A DNA stretch of 64,000 nucleotides from Bradyrhizobium sp. NP1 (GCF_030378205.1 NZ_CP127385.1:2706001-2770000), one strand, 5' to 3'. Positions 8,377-17,595 are shown, counted from the stretch's first letter. The notes: generated from the letters alone by a model not told the origin. Made by a program: numbers and translations.

Positions 8377-9009
8377 ATGCCGCCGCGCCTGGTTCGCAAA
8401 CCTGAAAATGCCTATCACCACGGCGATCTGCGCGACGCCCTGACCCAGGCGGCGCTGCACGAGGTCGAGCGCGGCGGCCCGGAAGCGGTCAGTCTCAAGG
8501 CATTGGCGAAGAAGCTCGGCGTGTCGCAGCCGGCGCCGTACCGGCACTTTGCCGATCGCGACGCGCTGATGGAGGCGGTGACCGCGGAAGCCTTTCGGCA
8601 ATTCACGGCGGAGCTCAAGGAATCGATCGAGCGGTCTTCGCGGCGTTCAAAGCTGTCGCGGTTCGCGCAGGCGGCGCTGGCCTTCGGTTTGCGGCGCAAC
8701 GGCATCTATCGGTTGATGTTTGCCTCTCGCGTCATGGCCTGTTCGCCCGATGGCAGCGAGCTGCACAAGGCGGCGATGGAAACCTTCAGCCTGCTGGTCG
8801 AGGCACTGGAAGCGCCCGCGGTCGGTTTGATCCGCGAGCGCCATGCGCTGCAGATCTGGGCCGCGCTGCACGGCGTGGTGATGCTGGCCGAGCAGGGGCT
8901 ACTCACCGGCAAGGTCGCGCGCGTCAGCCGCGAGGAGCTGGTCGAGGACATCGTCGAGCAGACGAAGCTTGCGCTCTCCGTCGCGCTGAAGGCGGACGGC
9001 GAGCTCTAG
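8377..9009 (+). CDS. TetR family transcriptional regulator
   Basis: DNA-binding regulator of 210 aa. The N-terminal helix-turn-helix spans about residues 28-65 and includes SLKALAKKLGVSQPAPYRHF, the TetR recognition region; the remainder is the helical ligand-binding and dimerisation domain. The gene is divergent from the ferredoxin-P450 operon, with 158 bases between the starts, and the dyad at 8329-8343 is a plausible binding site, so it most likely represses that operon and itself until a lipid- or terpenoid-like ligand binds. Its stop overlaps the convergent amidase stop by 4 bases. Confidence 0.9.
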   Translation: MPPRLVRKPENAYHHGDLRDALTQAALHEVERGGPEAVSLKALAKKLGVSQPAPYRHFADRDALMEAVTAEAFRQFTAELKESIERSSRRSKLSRFAQAALAFGLRRNGIYRLMFASRVMACSPDGSELHKAAMETFSLLVEALEAPAVGLIRERHALQIWAALHGVVMLAEQGLLTGKVARVSREELVEDIVEQTKLALSVALKADGEL

Positions 9010-10433
9010 GCTTTCGCCGGCCGGGGGTCGATCGGCGTCGAACCGCGCAGGCCCAGAATGTCCTCGAGCAGCTTGGCGCCGGCGAGCAATTGCGCGTCGC
9101 CGCGCGGCGGTGCCACCACCTGCAATCCCACCGGCAGTCCCGACGCGGTGAAGCCGCAGGGCAGCGACAGCGCGGTGGCGCAGGTCAGCGTAATCGCATA
9201 GACGATGCCGAGCCATTCGACGTAATTGTCGAACTTCTTGCCGGCGCATTCCGCGACATAGCGGTTCTCGACCGGGAACGGCGGGACGATGGTCGCAGGA
9301 CAGAGCAGAAGATCGTAGGTCTTGAAGAACTCGATCGCGCGCGTGGCCATGGCGAGGCGCTGCGCCTCGGCGCGCGTGATCTGCTCGACCGTAAGCTTCA
9401 GGCCCTGCTCGATGTTCCAGATCACCTCGGGCTTCAGCAGGTCGCGCTTGGTTCGCAGCAGGTCCATCTTGGTCATCGCGAAGTCGAAGGCGCGCAGCAC
9501 GTGGAAGGATTCATGGGCCTCGCGCAAGTCGGGATGCGCCTCCTCGACGATGATGCCGGCTTCCGCAAAGCGCTGCGCCGCCTTGCGTGTGATGGCGACG
9601 ACCTCGGGATCGACAGGCGTGATGCCGAGATCCGCCGAATAGGCGATCCGCTTCGGCTTCTTGCCGGAACGCGCCGCCGAGAGAAAGGATTGCGCCGGCG
9701 GCGGCAGCGACAGCGGATCGGCAGGCCATTCGCCGCTCATGGCGTCCAAAAACAGCGCGAGGTCCTCGACGTTGCGCGCCAGCGGGCCATGGACGGTCAA
9801 GTTGCGGTCGACGGTCGCGCTCGGCGTGTGCGGGACGCGGCCGATGCTGGGCCTCAAGCCGACGACGCCGCAGAAGCTTGCGGGATTGCGGCAGGAGCCG
9901 CCCATGTCGGTGCCGTGGGCGAGCCAGGCCATGCCGGTTGCGAGCGCGACCGCTGCTCCACCGGACGAGCCGGCCGCGGATTTCGAAATGTCCCAGGGAT
10001 TGCGGGTTGCGCCGAACACCTCGTTGAAGGTGTTGGCGCCCGCGCCGAATTCCGGCGTGTTGGATTTTGCGTAGACGATCGCGCCATTGGCCTCGAGCTG
10101 CTCGACCGCGATGTCGGATTGCGGCGAGACGACATCCTTGAAGATCGGCGAGCCCTGCGTATTGCGCACGCCCTTGACGTGGGTGAGGTCCTTGATCGGA
10201 ACCGGCAGGCCGGCGAGCAGGCCGCGCGCGGCGGCAGGCTTTCGCATCAGCGCGCGGGCATGATCGCGGGCGCGGTCGAAACACAGCGTCGGCAGCGCAT
10301 TGACCTTGCCATCGACCACGGCAATGCGCCTTTCCAGCACGTCGAGCAGGTCGAGTGGGCTGACCTCGCCGCGCTTGAGCCTGTCCACCACCGCGCACGC
10401 CGTCTCCTGCACCAATTCCTGACCCACCGGCAT
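9006..10433 (-). CDS. Amidase (amidase signature family)
   Basis: Cytosolic amidohydrolase of 475 aa that cleaves amides to acid and ammonia. The Lys-cisSer-Ser triad is intact: K81 in PVPIKDLTH, S156 in AAGSSGGAAV and S180 in DMGGSCRNP. The start at 10433 (ATG after GGGAGAA) gives a usual family length; the frame is open to 10628 but that would run into the divergent hydrolase gene at 10525. A GTG two codons later is spaced better from the Shine-Dalgarno sequence and may be the real start. Neither a GatB nor a GatC gene is nearby, so this is a catabolic amidase rather than GatA. Confidence 0.9.
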   Translation of the reverse strand: MPVGQELVQETACAVVDRLKRGEVSPLDLLDVLERRIAVVDGKVNALPTLCFDRARDHARALMRKPAAARGLLAGLPVPIKDLTHVKGVRNTQGSPIFKDVVSPQSDIAVEQLEANGAIVYAKSNTPEFGAGANTFNEVFGATRNPWDISKSAAGSSGGAAVALATGMAWLAHGTDMGGSCRNPASFCGVVGLRPSIGRVPHTPSATVDRNLTVHGPLARNVEDLALFLDAMSGEWPADPLSLPPPAQSFLSAARSGKKPKRIAYSADLGITPVDPEVVAITRKAAQRFAEAGIIVEEAHPDLREAHESFHVLRAFDFAMTKMDLLRTKRDLLKPEVIWNIEQGLKLTVEQITRAEAQRLAMATRAIEFFKTYDLLLCPATIVPPFPVENRYVAECAGKKFDNYVEWLGIVYAITLTCATALSLPCGFTASGLPVGLQVVAPPRGDAQLLAGAKLLEDILGLRGSTPIDPRPAKA

Positions 10434-10524
10434 TTCTCCCGATTTTCGCTCCGTCTGGTAGCGGAGTACGTCATGCTGTAAATGATTTCCAGAAAAATGG
10501 AAATGCGAGACCGGGAGACATGCC

Positions 10525-11370
10525 ATGACGCCACCGTTCGACACGCTCGATTGGCGCAAGATGAGCCAGGAAGCGCGCGACCTCGGTCTCAACAACAGCG
10601 TTGCCGTCAAGGGCAGCGCGGACATCATGACCGACTGGGAACGTCGCTCGGGCGAGATGCGCGGCCGCCACGCCGGCCGTCTCGACCTGCGCTATGGTCC
10701 GCGCGAGCGCAACCGGATCGATTTCCTGAAAGCGCGCGACCGGGCGCCGACGCTGCTGTTCATCCACGGCGGCTACTGGCAGATGCGGTCCAAGGAATTT
10801 TTTACGCATTTCGCGGCGGGGCCGATGGCGCAGGGCATCAACGTGGCGCTGATCGGCTATACGCTCGCGCCCGACGCGAAACTCGACGAGATCGTCGCGG
10901 AGATCCATGCCGGCATCGATTTTTTGGCGAAGGAATTGCCGGCGCTCGGCGGTGACGGTGAGGGGATCGTGGTGTCCGGCTGGTCGGCCGGCGGCCATCT
11001 GACCGCGATGGCGCTGTCGCATCGGCATGTGCGGGCCGGCATGGCGATATCAGGCATCTACGACCTCGAGCCGATCAGGCATTCCTACCTCAACGTCAAG
11101 CTCGGGCTTGACGAAGCGGCTTCGCGCCGCAACTCGCCGATGAGGCTAGCCGGCATCGACAAGCCGCTGTCGCTGGTGGTCGGCGGCGCCGAACTGCCGC
11201 TGCTGCGCAAGGAGACCTCGGATTTTGCTGCCCATCGCGCGCGCCAAGCGCTGCCGGTCACTTACGAGGAGATCGCCGGCGCCGACCATTTTTCGATCAT
11301 GAACGAGCTCGCGTCTCCAACAGGCCGGATCACCACACTGATCCGGCAGTTGTTCGAACGGACGGAGTAA
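10525..11370 (+). CDS. Alpha/beta hydrolase, arylformamidase-like
   Basis: Soluble serine hydrolase of 281 aa. The oxyanion motif HGGYW is at 81-85, nucleophile S154 in GWSAGGH and base H255 in GADHFS; the acid is probably E223. HGGYW plus GxSAGGH is the pattern of kynurenine formamidase-like enzymes, which hydrolyse N-formyl aryl compounds. A GGGAGA Shine-Dalgarno sequence lies 6 bases before the ATG. It is divergent from the amidase gene, with 91 bases between, so the two may share regulation and act on related amides. No kynurenine pathway genes accompany it, so the substrate is unproven. Confidence 0.8.
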   Translation: MTPPFDTLDWRKMSQEARDLGLNNSVAVKGSADIMTDWERRSGEMRGRHAGRLDLRYGPRERNRIDFLKARDRAPTLLFIHGGYWQMRSKEFFTHFAAGPMAQGINVALIGYTLAPDAKLDEIVAEIHAGIDFLAKELPALGGDGEGIVVSGWSAGGHLTAMALSHRHVRAGMAISGIYDLEPIRHSYLNVKLGLDEAASRRNSPMRLAGIDKPLSLVVGGAELPLLRKETSDFAAHRARQALPVTYEEIAGADHFSIMNELASPTGRITTLIRQLFERTE

Positions 11371-11377
11371 CCAGTCG

Positions 11378-11460
11378 CGTCATTGCGAGGAGCAAAGCGA
11401 CGAAGCAATCCAGCGTGCAGCCGTGAAGGTCTGGATTGCTTCGCTGCGCTCGCAATGACG
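11378..11460. repeat. Dispersed inverted repeat (CGTCATTGCGA type)
   Basis: Outer arms CGTCATTGCGA and TCGCAATGACG enclose a second pair, GAAGCAATCCAG and CTGGATTGCTTC. The 83-bp unit lies between the convergent hydrolase and SDR genes. A degenerate relative is at 22888-22956. It may act as a bidirectional transcription barrier. Confidence 0.75.
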
Positions 11461-11471
11461 ATGGTATAGCG

Positions 11472-12248
11472 CTAACCCCAGCCCGCGGCGATCCCGCCAT
11501 CGACCGTGTAGATCACGCCCGACGTATAGCCGGAGCGGTCGGAGGCCAGGAACGCCATGAGGTCGCCGATCTCGCGGGCATGCGCAGGGCGGCCGAGCGG
11601 CAGGCCCTTCTGGAACTCCTTGTAGCGGCTCTCGTCGCCGAACTGGTTTTTTGCCCGCGTCTTCAGCAGCGTGACGTGGCGGTCGGTGCCGACGGGGCCC
11701 GGATTGATGCCGACGACGCGGATGTTGTCGGCGAGGCTCTTGCTGCCGAGCGCACGGGTGAACGCCATCAGCGCCGCATTGCCGGCCGAGCCGCAGATAT
11801 AGTTGGCGTCGAATTTCTCGCCGGCCGCGCCGATGTCGTTGACGATCACGCCGTGCCCACGCGCCTTCATCTGCGCATAGATCATCCGCGTCAGATTGAT
11901 ATAGCCGAACACCTTCAGTTCCCAGGCGTGGCGCCAGGTCGCCTCGTCGATCTTGTCGATCGAGCCGCCCGGAATGTCGCCGGCATTGTTGACGAGGATG
12001 TCGATGTCGGCGGCGTCCTTTGCGAGCCGCGCGATATCCTCGGCCTTGCGCAGGTCGGTGACATGGGTGCTCGCGTCGATCTGGTGCGCCGAGCGCAGGC
12101 GATCGGCCAGCGCCTTCAGCTGCTCGCCGCTGCGCGCGGCAAGCATCAGATGAGCGCCTTCCTCGGCAAAGGCTTCGGCGGCGGCCGCGCCAATGCCTTT
12201 GGACGCGCCGGTGATGAGAACGCGCTTGCCGCGCAGGTGCAGGTCCAT
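11472..12248 (-). CDS. SDR-family protein lacking the canonical catalytic residues
   Basis: Short-chain dehydrogenase fold of 258 aa. The NAD(P)-binding TGASKGIG motif (13-20) and the structural NNAG (87-90) are intact, and the C-terminal YTSGVIYTVDGG is typical. The active-site YxxxK is not: the stretch that normally reads YxxSKAAL here reads GSAGNAAL, placing G153 and N157 at the Tyr and Lys positions, and the expected catalytic Ser region is IVNDIGAAG. It may therefore bind a nucleotide without ordinary oxidoreductase chemistry, or use other residues such as Y150. Start at 12248 fits the family N-terminus. Divergent from the downstream dehydrogenase gene. Confidence 0.85.
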   Translation of the reverse strand: MDLHLRGKRVLITGASKGIGAAAAEAFAEEGAHLMLAARSGEQLKALADRLRSAHQIDASTHVTDLRKAEDIARLAKDAADIDILVNNAGDIPGGSIDKIDEATWRHAWELKVFGYINLTRMIYAQMKARGHGVIVNDIGAAGEKFDANYICGSAGNAALMAFTRALGSKSLADNIRVVGINPGPVGTDRHVTLLKTRAKNQFGDESRYKEFQKGLPLGRPAHAREIGDLMAFLASDRSGYTSGVIYTVDGGIAAGWG

Positions 12249-12412
12249 GGGAATACTCGCTTGCTGGAAAAGGCGGGGTGGTGAAAAATTGGCGGGAGCC
12301 GTCCGGGCGGTCAACACTGCACTGCAGCGTTGCGCTCGACCCGAGTTTGGTCCATTGCAGGGCGACCCAGCAAGTGCCTGCGGGGCCAGGACATATCACA
12401 AGGACGTTCTCG

Positions 12413-13492
12413 ATGAGCAGCGGCAAGAAACCATACCGCATCGCGGTCATTCCCGGCGACGGGATCGGCAAGGAAGTGATGCCGGAGGGGCTGCGCGTCA
12501 TCGAGGCGGCGGCGAAAAAGAACGGCGTTGCCGTCGCCTTCGACCATTTCGACTTCGCCTCCTATGACTATTACGAAAAGCACGGGCAGATGATGCCCGA
12601 CGACTGGAAGGAGCAGATCGGCAAGCACGACGCGATCTATTTCGGCGCGGTCGGCTGGCCGGCGAAGATCCCCGATCACATTTCCTTGTGGGGATCGCTG
12701 ATCAAGTTCCGGCGCGAGTTCGACCAGTACGTCAATTTGCGTCCGGTGCGGCTGATGCCGGGGGTGCCGTCGCCGCTCGCCAACCGCAAGCCCGGCGACA
12801 TCGATTTCTGGGTGGTGCGCGAGAACACCGAGGGCGAATATTCTTCCGTCGGCGGGCGCATGTTCCCAGACACCGAGCGCGAATTCGTCACGCAGCAGAC
12901 CGTGATGACGCGGGTCGGCGTCGATCGCATCCTGAAATTCGCCTTTGAGCTCACCGCATCGCGGCCGAAAAAGCACCTGACCTCGGCGACCAAGTCGAAC
13001 GGCATCTCCATCACCATGCCCTATTGGGACGAGCGTGTGGAGGCGATGGCGAAGAACTATCCGAAAGTGAAGTGGGACAAGTATCACATCGATATCTTGA
13101 CCGCGAATTTCGTGCTGCATCCGGACTGGTTCGACGTCGTGGTCGGCTCGAACCTGTTCGGGGATATTCTTTCGGATCTCGGTCCCGCCTGCACCGGCAC
13201 GATCGGGATCGCGCCGTCAGGCAACATCAATCCGGAAGGCGATTTTCCGTCCGTGTTCGAGCCGGTCCATGGCTCGGCGCCCGACATCGCCGGGCAGGGC
13301 ATTGCCAACCCGATCGGCATGATCTGGTCGGGCGCCATGATGCTGGAGCATCTCGGCGAGAAGCAGGCGGCGGAGGCGATCGTCGGCGCGATCGAGCGCA
13401 CGCTCGGCGAACGCACGCTGCGCACCCGCGATCTCGGCGGCAATGCCGACACGACGGCCTGCGGCAAGGCGGTCGCGGAGATGGTGGAGTGA
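12413..13492 (+). CDS. ttuC: Tartrate dehydrogenase / D-malate dehydrogenase
   Basis: NAD-dependent beta-decarboxylating dehydrogenase of 359 aa in the isocitrate/isopropylmalate dehydrogenase superfamily. It would oxidise tartrate or D-malate, in the second case giving pyruvate. The motif GDGIG is at 15-19; VRENTEGEYSSVGGR is the substrate loop of the TtuC/DmlA branch rather than of LeuB or Icd; SNLFGDILSDL and EPVHGSAPDI are the metal and nucleotide motifs. An AAGGA Shine-Dalgarno sequence 8 bases before ATG 12413 fixes the start, although the frame is open upstream. Tartrate and D-malate specificity cannot be separated by eye. Confidence 0.87.
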   Translation: MSSGKKPYRIAVIPGDGIGKEVMPEGLRVIEAAAKKNGVAVAFDHFDFASYDYYEKHGQMMPDDWKEQIGKHDAIYFGAVGWPAKIPDHISLWGSLIKFRREFDQYVNLRPVRLMPGVPSPLANRKPGDIDFWVVRENTEGEYSSVGGRMFPDTEREFVTQQTVMTRVGVDRILKFAFELTASRPKKHLTSATKSNGISITMPYWDERVEAMAKNYPKVKWDKYHIDILTANFVLHPDWFDVVVGSNLFGDILSDLGPACTGTIGIAPSGNINPEGDFPSVFEPVHGSAPDIAGQGIANPIGMIWSGAMMLEHLGEKQAAEAIVGAIERTLGERTLRTRDLGGNADTTACGKAVAEMVE

Positions 13493-13501
13493 TTTTGCCT
13501 G

Positions 13502-13527
13502 CGTAGGTTGGGCTAACCCACCCTACG
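13502..13527. terminator. Hairpin between convergent genes, putative bidirectional terminator
   Basis: CGTAGGTTGGG (13502-13512) and CCCACCCTACG (13517-13527) form an 11-bp stem with one mismatch and a 4-base loop, just after ttuC. The TAG stop of the convergent dehydrogenase gene lies inside the stem. There is no long T-tract, so termination is suggested by position only. Confidence 0.5.
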
Positions 13528-14434
13528 ACTGCGCGATCCGCCTGCAATGTTCCCACGCGGCGTGGATCAGGTTCTCGCTTGCCTCGGGCGTGCGGAACGC
13601 CGAATGCGCCGATAGCGTGACATTCGGCAGCTTTGTCAATGGGTGATTCCGGGGCAGCGGCTCGACGCTGAAAACGTCGAGCCCGGCGTGGCGGATATGG
13701 CCGGACTTCAGCGCTTCGATCATCGCGTCTTCGTCGACAACAGCGCCGCGCGCGGTGTTGACCAGGATCACGCCGGGCTTCATTCGCGCGATCCTTTCGC
13801 GGGAGAGAAAGCCGCGCGTCTCGTCGTTCAGCAGCAGGTGCACGGAGACGACATGGCTGTCGGCAAGCAGCTTGTCGATATCAACGAATTCGACGCCGGG
13901 ATATTGCTTTTTGGTCCGGTTCCAGGCGAGCACCTTCATGCCGCTTCCGAGCGCGATCCGGGCGACCTCCGCGGCGATGCCACCAAAGCCGACGAGCCCG
14001 ATGGTCTTGCCGGTGAGCTGCATGCCGTCCTCGCGCAGCCAGTTGCCGCCGCGCATCTCGCGGTCCATCAGAGCCAGCACCCGCGCTGAGGCCCACATCA
14101 GGGCGATCGCGGATTCCGCGACCGCGGTGTCGCCATAGCCCTTGATCAGGTGCACGGAGATGCCGAGCTCGGCGAGCTCTTCCGGATTCATGTAGCTGCG
14201 TGCGCCCGTCCCCAAGAACACCACGTCCTTCAGGCCCTTGCACTGGCGCGCAATGTCGGTGGGCAGGTAGGTGTGATCGACGATGGCGATCTCGGCGCCG
14301 TCCAGCACCTTTGGCAACTGCTCCGGGGTGACGTCGGGATCGCGGTGGATGCGCATCCGGGGATCGCCGGGCTTTTCCAGCCGCTCCATGATGGCGGCGA
14401 GCGATTCATTGGCGTCGACGAACACTCCGCGCAC
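13523..14434 (-). CDS. D-isomer-specific 2-hydroxyacid dehydrogenase
   Basis: Cytosolic NAD(P)-dependent dehydrogenase of 303 aa interconverting a D-2-hydroxyacid and a 2-oxoacid. The nucleotide motif GFGGIA is at 149-154, and the catalytic trio is complete: R229 in VNTARGAVVD, E258 in FSVEPLP and H277 in LSAHSAF. It lies 26 bases after the M20 amidohydrolase gene on the same strand, so it probably acts on a product of that hydrolase. It lacks the ACT domain of long SerA enzymes. Glyoxylate, hydroxypyruvate or another oxoacid are all possible substrates. Confidence 0.88.
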   Translation of the reverse strand: MRGVFVDANESLAAIMERLEKPGDPRMRIHRDPDVTPEQLPKVLDGAEIAIVDHTYLPTDIARQCKGLKDVVFLGTGARSYMNPEELAELGISVHLIKGYGDTAVAESAIALMWASARVLALMDREMRGGNWLREDGMQLTGKTIGLVGFGGIAAEVARIALGSGMKVLAWNRTKKQYPGVEFVDIDKLLADSHVVSVHLLLNDETRGFLSRERIARMKPGVILVNTARGAVVDEDAMIEALKSGHIRHAGLDVFSVEPLPRNHPLTKLPNVTLSAHSAFRTPEASENLIHAAWEHCRRIAQS

Positions 14435-14460
14435 GGCGAACTCCCGTTGTTGTTATCTTG

Positions 14461-15711
14461 TCAGGATGCGACCCCGGCGAGCGCGAGCACCGTATGCATC
14501 AGCACGTTGGCGCCGGCGGTGCAGTCGGCCTGCGTCGCGTCTTCGAGCTCGTTGTGGCTGACGCCGTCCTTGCACGGGACGAACACCATCGCCGCCGGGA
14601 TCTTGGTGTTGAGGTTGCAGGCATCGTGGCCGGCGCCCGAGGTGATGCGGCGATAGGAGTAGCCAAGCGCCTTGGTTGCGGTCTCGACCGCGCCGACCAG
14701 CTTGGCGTCGAAGTGGGTGGGCGCCTTGCGCCAGACCAGATCAAGCGCCACCTCGACCTTGCGTCGCCCGGCGATCTCGGCAGCGGCAGCGCGCAGCTCG
14801 GAATCGAGCGCGTCCATGACCTTCGCATCGACGCTGCGGCAATCCACCGTGAAGGCGATCTCGCCGGGGATCACGTTGCGGGAGGGGCTTGCGATCACGG
14901 CCTCGCCGATGGTCGCCACCGCGTTCGGCCCGTGCTTTTTCGCGATGGCCTCGAGCGCCAGCACAATTTCCGAGAGGGTGGCGAGCGCGTCGCGGCGCAG
15001 CGGCATCGGCGTGGTGCCGGCATGGCTCTCGAAGCCCGTGATCCTGCCGTCATACCACAGCACGCCCTGGCCGGAATCGACCACGCCGATGGTCTTGTTC
15101 TCGGCCTCCAGGATCGGGCCCTGCTCGATGTGCAGTTCGACAAAGCCCGAGAATTTCTGCGCCCCGACCGCCGCGTCGCCGCGATAGCCGATCGCGTCGA
15201 GCGCTTCGCCGACCGTGACGCCTTCGGCATCCTTGCGCGAAAGAATGTCCTCGGTGGTGAAGTCGCCGACATAAGCCGCGGACGCCATCATCGCCGGCGC
15301 AAAGCGCGAGCCTTCCTCGTTGGTCCAATTGCAGATGCAGATCGGCGCCTCGGTCTCGATCCCGGCGTCGTTCAGCGTGCGGACCACCTCGAGCGCTGCG
15401 AGCGTGCCGAGCACGCCGTCATATTTGCCGCCCGTGGGCTGGGTGTCGAGATGCGAGCCGAGCCCGATCGGCGGCTTCGACATATCCCGTCCTTTCCTCA
15501 ATCCGAACATCGAGCCGAGCGCGTCGACGCGGACCTCCAGCCCCGCGGCCTCGCACGCCTTGCGGAACCAGTCGCGCACCTGCTTGTCCTCAGGTCCGAG
15601 CGTCAGCCGCCGCACGCCGCCCTTGGGGGTCGCGCCGAATTTCGCGGTCTCATGGATGGTGCCCCAGAGGCGGGCGGAATCGATCTGCAGGTTGGTAGCG
15701 GCTCGGCTCAT
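14461..15711 (-). CDS. M20-family Zn-dependent amidohydrolase (N-carbamoyl-L-amino acid hydrolase / allantoate amidohydrolase-like)
   Basis: Cytosolic metallohydrolase of 416 aa in the AmaB/HyuC/AllC group, which removes carbamoyl or ureido groups as ammonia and carbon dioxide. Metal ligands are readable: H87 in GSHLDT, D98 in KYDGVLG, the E132-E133 pair in NWTNEEGSR, H194 in VELHIEQGP, and a histidine in SGAGHDACN near the C-terminus. It follows the LysR gene by 32 bases and precedes the 2-hydroxyacid dehydrogenase gene. N-carbamoyl amino acids, allantoate or ureidoglycolate are candidate substrates. The divergent hydro-lyase and transporter may supply or process the same compound. Confidence 0.88.
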   Translation of the reverse strand: MSRAATNLQIDSARLWGTIHETAKFGATPKGGVRRLTLGPEDKQVRDWFRKACEAAGLEVRVDALGSMFGLRKGRDMSKPPIGLGSHLDTQPTGGKYDGVLGTLAALEVVRTLNDAGIETEAPICICNWTNEEGSRFAPAMMASAAYVGDFTTEDILSRKDAEGVTVGEALDAIGYRGDAAVGAQKFSGFVELHIEQGPILEAENKTIGVVDSGQGVLWYDGRITGFESHAGTTPMPLRRDALATLSEIVLALEAIAKKHGPNAVATIGEAVIASPSRNVIPGEIAFTVDCRSVDAKVMDALDSELRAAAAEIAGRRKVEVALDLVWRKAPTHFDAKLVGAVETATKALGYSYRRITSGAGHDACNLNTKIPAAMVFVPCKDGVSHNELEDATQADCTAGANVLMHTVLALAGVAS

Positions 15712-15743
15712 GCGGTGGTTTCCGTCTTTTGCGCATTATTTGT

Positions 15744-16661
15744 TCAATGGCGCGGCGGCGCGGCTTCGTCAACCGACGTTGCGGACTGCGCGATCCGCTG
15801 GGCGAGATCGACGACGCGTTCGACGGCCGCCACGTCCGGCGAGGCGAGCCAACTCGCCGAGAAGGTGAGCGGGGGCATTTTGACGTTGGTTGCGAGATGC
15901 TGCAGCCGTCCGGCGGCGAGCTCGTTCTCTACGATCGCGGACGGGATGATGGCGATGCCGAGACCTTCGAGCGCCATATGAATGACGGTTGCGATCGAGG
16001 CGCTGGCGTGCAGCCGGATCGGCGGCAGATCGGGCCGGTTGAACAGCGCGCGCACGGCCTCGTAGGGCTGGGTCTTGCGGGCGAAGGTGATGATCGGGAA
16101 TTTGGCGAGGTCGCGCAGTGCGAGCGGTCCGGTGCCGAGCCCGAGGGAGGGGCTGGCCAGAAAGCCGATCGAATAGTCGCACAGCACGCGGTTGCGCACG
16201 TCGGGCGCCGAGGAGGGCCCGAGCACGAAGGCGAGCTCGATCTCCTGGGCCAGCAGACGGGCGTTGAGGTTCGGCGTGATGTCGACCTCGATTTCCAGCG
16301 ACAGGTTCGGATAGGTCGCATTCATGCTCTTGATCAGCCGCGGCAACCAGGTGTGCACGATGGTCTCGGCAACGCCCAGCCTCAGCCCGCCGCGCATCAC
16401 CGTGCGGTCGCCGACCTCAGCGACCATCGCCGAGCGCAGCTCCAGCATTTTCTCCGCGTAGACCATGAGTTGCCGGCCGCTCGGGGTCGGCGAGGCCACG
16501 CGGTGGTCGCGGTTCAGAAGCTTCACGCCCATCTCGCGCTCGAGCTGGGCGATACGCTGGGAAATGGCGGGCTGGGTGGTATTGAGACGCTGGGCCGCTC
16601 CGCGGAAGCTGCCGAGCTTGACGACCCAGAGAAAGGTTTCGATGGATCGGAAATCCAGCAT
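15744..16661 (-). CDS. LysR family transcriptional regulator
   Basis: LTTR of 305 aa. The winged helix-turn-helix occupies residues about 1-60 (SFRGAAQRLNTTQPAISQRI is the recognition part) and the rest is the periplasmic-binding-like effector domain. The gene lies at the head of the minus-strand unit with the amidohydrolase and dehydrogenase, and is divergent from the hydro-lyase and ABC transporter genes. A T-N11-A dyad in the 118-base gap is a fitting binding site. It probably activates both arms when the transported compound is present. Confidence 0.9.
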   Translation of the reverse strand: MLDFRSIETFLWVVKLGSFRGAAQRLNTTQPAISQRIAQLEREMGVKLLNRDHRVASPTPSGRQLMVYAEKMLELRSAMVAEVGDRTVMRGGLRLGVAETIVHTWLPRLIKSMNATYPNLSLEIEVDITPNLNARLLAQEIELAFVLGPSSAPDVRNRVLCDYSIGFLASPSLGLGTGPLALRDLAKFPIITFARKTQPYEAVRALFNRPDLPPIRLHASASIATVIHMALEGLGIAIIPSAIVENELAAGRLQHLATNVKMPPLTFSASWLASPDVAAVERVVDLAQRIAQSATSVDEAAPPRH

Positions 16662-16680
16662 CGCGCGCCCTTGGCTTTCG

Positions 16681-16695
16681 ATAAATCAGACTTAT
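16681..16695. promoter_or_regulatory. Candidate LysR-type T-N11-A operator
   Basis: The 15-mer ATAAATCAGACTTAT is a dyad with six of seven arm positions matching around a central A, and contains T-N11-A (16682-16694). It lies 20 bases upstream of the LysR gene start, in the gap between it and the divergent hydro-lyase gene, the classic LTTR position. Confidence 0.5.
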
Positions 16696-16779
16696 CCAAT
16701 ATGATTAAAAACCACGATTAGACTTTATATCACGGTTGCGATTGACTGTCCTTGTCGAGATTGTGGGCAGGTCACCCGG

Positions 16780-17595
16780 ATGACTGTTTTGGCGGCAGAT
16801 CAAAAGCCTGTGGACTCCCGGACGTCTCCCGCCCTGGAGGCGCGCCTGGCCTGCCGAACCGGCATGATGTCGACCACTGCCGGCCTCGCCGACGGCTTCG
16901 TGCAGGGCAATCTCGCGATCCTGCCGGAGAAGTTCGCAGGCCACTTTCATCGCTTCTGCCAGCTCAATCCCAAGCCGTGCCCGATCATCGGCATGTCCGA
17001 GGTCGGCAATCCGCACATTGCGGCGCTGGGGGCCGACCTCGATATCCGCACCGACGTGCCGCGCTACCGGGTCTGGCGCGACGGCGAGGTGGTGGAGGAG
17101 CCGACCGAAATCAAAGCGCACTGGCGCGACGATCTCGTCGCCTTCGTGCTTGGCTGCTCCTATTCGTTCGAGGAGGCCCTGATCGCGGAGGGCATCTCGA
17201 TCCGCCATGTCGAGCGCAAGCAGCGCGTGCCGATGTATCGCACCAACATCGCCTGCACGCCGTCCGGTCCGTTCGCGGGGCCGCTGGTGGTGTCGATGCG
17301 CCCGTTCAAACCGAAGGACGCGATCCGCGCCATCCAGATCACCACACGTTTTCCATCGGTGCACGGCGCGCCGGTGCATCTCGGTCATCCCGGTTCGATC
17401 GGGGTCAGCGACCTCGCTAAGCCCGACTATGGCGATCCGGTCCCGGTCGAGGACGACGAAATCCCGGTGTTCTGGGCTTGCGGTGTGACGCCACAGGCGG
17501 TGATCGCGGCGGCGAGACTTCCGTTCGCGATCACGCATGCGCCCGGCCTGATGCTGGTCACCGACCTGCATAACCGCGACCTTGCGGTGCTTTGA
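16780..17595 (+). CDS. DUF1445 family putative hydro-lyase (D-glutamate cyclase-like)
   Basis: Cytosolic protein of 271 aa in the DUF1445 family (annotated as putative hydro-lyase; a mammalian relative acts as D-glutamate cyclase). Family hallmarks visible are the N-terminal [17 protein letters not shown], the central [13 protein letters not shown], and near the end the conserved [11 protein letters not shown] and [11 protein letters not shown] segments. It is the first gene on the plus strand of the LysR divergon, 84 bases ahead of the ABC transporter genes. With an M20 amidohydrolase opposite, it may open or close a lactam or hydantoin-like ring, but that is inference. Confidence 0.85.
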   Translation: MTVLAADQKPVDSRTSPALEARLACRTGMMSTTAGLADGFVQGNLAILPEKFAGHFHRFCQLNPKPCPIIGMSEVGNPHIAALGADLDIRTDVPRYRVWRDGEVVEEPTEIKAHWRDDLVAFVLGCSYSFEEALIAEGISIRHVERKQRVPMYRTNIACTPSGPFAGPLVVSMRPFKPKDAIRAIQITTRFPSVHGAPVHLGHPGSIGVSDLAKPDYGDPVPVEDDEIPVFWACGVTPQAVIAAARLPFAITHAPGLMLVTDLHNRDLAVL

